This document shows, piece after piece, positions 34,001 through 34,316 of a DNA stretch of 34,316 nucleotides. This DNA comes from Hyphomicrobium sp. (GTDB taxonomy: Bacteria > Pseudomonadota > Alphaproteobacteria > Rhizobiales > Hyphomicrobiaceae), in assembly GCA_022841965.1 (NCBI GenBank), contig JALHQM010000002.1, positions 40,660 to 74,975 of the forward strand. Direction: 5' to 3'. Below the pieces are notes generated by a model that was given only the letters and a program-made list of their open reading frames with translations, was not told the origin of the DNA and did no database searches. The position numbers and the translations under genes were made by a program. Position 1 is the first letter of the stretch, and the number at the start of each line of letters is the position of its first letter.

Positions 34001-34316
34001 AAGAGTTCGATGCGGTCGGGTTCTTCCTGTCGGGGCATCCGCTGGATGCCTACGAAACGGTGTTGAAGAAATTGGGCGTGCGGCGCTTCGTGGAGTTCGA
34101 GGCGGCGACTGCGCGGGGCATCTCGGCTGGGCGGTTGGCGGGGATCGTGATTTCGGCCCGCGAGCGGCGGTCGCAGAAGGGCAACAAGTTTGCGTTTGCG
34201 CTGTTTTCGGACGCCAGCGGGCAGTTCGAGGCGGTGATTTTTTCCGATACGCTTGCAGCGTCGCGCGATCTTCTCGAAGGGGGGACGCCGGTGGTGCTCA
34301 ACGTGGAGGCCGAGCG
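31045..34316 (+). CDS. dnaE: DNA polymerase III alpha subunit, 3' end beyond window
   Basis: The replicative polymerase, 1090 residues visible and open at the right edge. The N-terminal PHP domain starts FIHLKVHSAYSLLEGA; two metal ligands of the usual HLHVHSDYS are replaced, so it is probably catalytically silent, as in E. coli. GRGSGAGSLVAYSL and the catalytic PDFDIDFC (424-431) are intact. After the fingers come tandem helix-hairpin-helix motifs, a beta-clamp-like motif TSDLFGG near 956-962, and the start of the OB-fold (LAGIVISARERRSQKGNKFA). An in-frame palindromic insertion adds residues about 843-864. Its place after lolD matches the housekeeping copy in rhizobia, not the mutagenic DnaE2. 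Confidence 0.95.
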   Translation, partial: MTQTIPPPPKFIHLKVHSAYSLLEGALLIGRLAKLADGYGFPALGLTDTNNMFGALEFSDKVAGSGIQPIVGVSVSCLLTEKKAKPGQLPGPVVRQHAWRDGVLALYAMNEAGYANLMKLVSAAHLGTEGEDAPFVRAEQIAAHADGLIALTGGPDGPIDRALLDGQPGLADERLQFLKRAFGDRLYVEVQRHGTRAEQEVEPQLLELAYRHGVPIVATNEVYFATPDDFEAHDALLCIADGRYVSEDDRRRVTREHHLKSGEAMAELFADLPEAVANTIEIAKRCAFRPKGKKPILPRFVQTSTGTDADQLAAEAAELKRQAEEGLRERLKVVPLAAGFSEEDYWARLAFEVDVITKMKFPGYFLIVADFIKWSKSNGIPVGPGRGSGAGSLVAYSLTITDLDPLRFGLLFERFLNPERVSMPDFDIDFCQDKRDQVIRYVQQKYGSDRVAQIITHGKLQARAVLRDVGRVLQMPYGQVDRLCKLVPNNPANPVTLDKAIEGEPKLQEARDTDEVVRRLLQVAQKLEGLYRHASTHAAGIVIGDRPLDELVPLYRDPKSTMPVTQFNWKMVEAAGLVKFDFLGLKTLTVLEKAVDLIQRGRGISVDLATLALDDVPSYQLLAKADTVGVFQLESTGMRESLKRLKPDRFEDIIAMVALYRPGPMDNIPTYINRKHGEEPVDFLHPMLEGILKETYGVIIYQEQVMQIAQVLAGYSLGDADLLRRAMGKKDKLEMARQQARFVEGSMTNGVNKDDAVTIFELVDKFAGYGFNKSHAAAYALVSYHTAYLKANFREEFLAASMTLDMGNTDKLSMFAAEAKKSGIPVLPPCVNASDVDFLVETKKGSGMGSDPLQGSDPAAHASQRAIRYSLAALKNIGASAVETIVASRTADGPYRSLSDFASRITPKALNKRGLETLSMAGAFDGLEPNRALVRGNVEGMLALANRQAENTAQGTSDLFGGGGGGAPSLDLKPAKAWTPMERLQEEFDAVGFFLSGHPLDAYETVLKKLGVRRFVEFEAATARGISAGRLAGIVISARERRSQKGNKFAFALFSDASGQFEAVIFSDTLAASRDLLEGGTPVVLNVEAE
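33576..33618. repeat. Palindromic repeat inserted in frame in dnaE
   Basis: GGGGTCAGACCCC (33588-33600) and its exact reverse complement GGGGTCTGACCCC (33606-33618) flank TTACA. Each arm is itself nearly palindromic. A partial copy GGGGTCAG (33576-33583) precedes, after a run of seven A's with one flanking base. The dnaE frame stays open across it and reads KKGSGMGSDPLQGSDPAA. GGGGTCAGACCCC-type motifs are, as I recall, dispersed REP-like sequences near IS200-like transposases in several proteobacteria. No transposase is present here. Confidence 0.85.

Noticed and set aside
1-34316. CRISPR arrays, prophage genes, insertion-sequence transposases or toxin-antitoxin systems
   Set aside because: No spaced direct-repeat arrays, integrase, transposase or recognisable toxin-antitoxin pair was seen in any frame; the only repeats are the palindromic and tandem elements listed.

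Overview
The window is GC-rich chromosomal DNA from an alphaproteobacterium, most likely of the order Rhizobiales/Hyphomicrobiales. I infer this from gene order and protein character: a 14-gene nuo operon, a NuoE with an extra C-terminal domain, and the downstream run birA, rnj, methylmalonyl-CoA epimerase, DUF1467, proS, lolC/E, lolD and dnaE. I recall that run as the usual rhizobial arrangement. The genus cannot be fixed by eye.

Layout. Positions 1-1600 hold a DUF1993 gene and a convergent acyltransferase-3 gene. A tRNA-Asp(GTC) lies at 1804-1880 and is followed by about 2.5 tandem copies of a hairpin-rich 100-nt repeat. The complex I cluster runs from 2291 to 20824 (nuoA-nuoN) but is not compact. 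Three soluble-protein genes sit between nuoC and nuoD: an unknown, a fluoroacetyl-CoA-thioesterase-like hotdog protein, and a GFA-family zinc protein. A minus-strand gene, two small membrane-protein genes and a probable terminator separate nuoD from nuoE. Further small membrane proteins are wedged between nuoE/F, nuoH/I and nuoJ/K. From nuoE onward the genes are tightly packed or overlapping and lead into birA and rnj.

Positions 23445-30548 hold the epimerase, a DUF1467 membrane protein, a secreted six-cysteine protein, a minus-strand fusion protein (Clp-N-like domain, Ser/Arg-rich linker, DUF4332-like domain), a proline-tRNA ligase of the archaeal/eukaryotic type, and the LolC/E-LolD lipoprotein exporter. 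Two tiny minus-strand ORFs with good ribosome binding sites lie back to back with dnaE, which runs off the right edge.

The membrane and soluble Nuo subunits together would form a complete proton-pumping NADH:quinone oxidoreductase; all expected Fe-S ligands are present. The observations most worth following up are: (1) a palindromic repeat inserted in frame inside dnaE, adding roughly 20 residues to the essential replicative polymerase; (2) covarying hairpins in the tandem repeat after tRNA-Asp; (3) an apparent replacement of proS in its usual locus by an archaeal-type enzyme, next to the Clp-N/DUF4332 gene; (4) a set of small membrane proteins embedded in the nuo operon that could be unrecognised complex I partners. 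All of this comes from reading the sequence and from memory of the families; no database search was possible.
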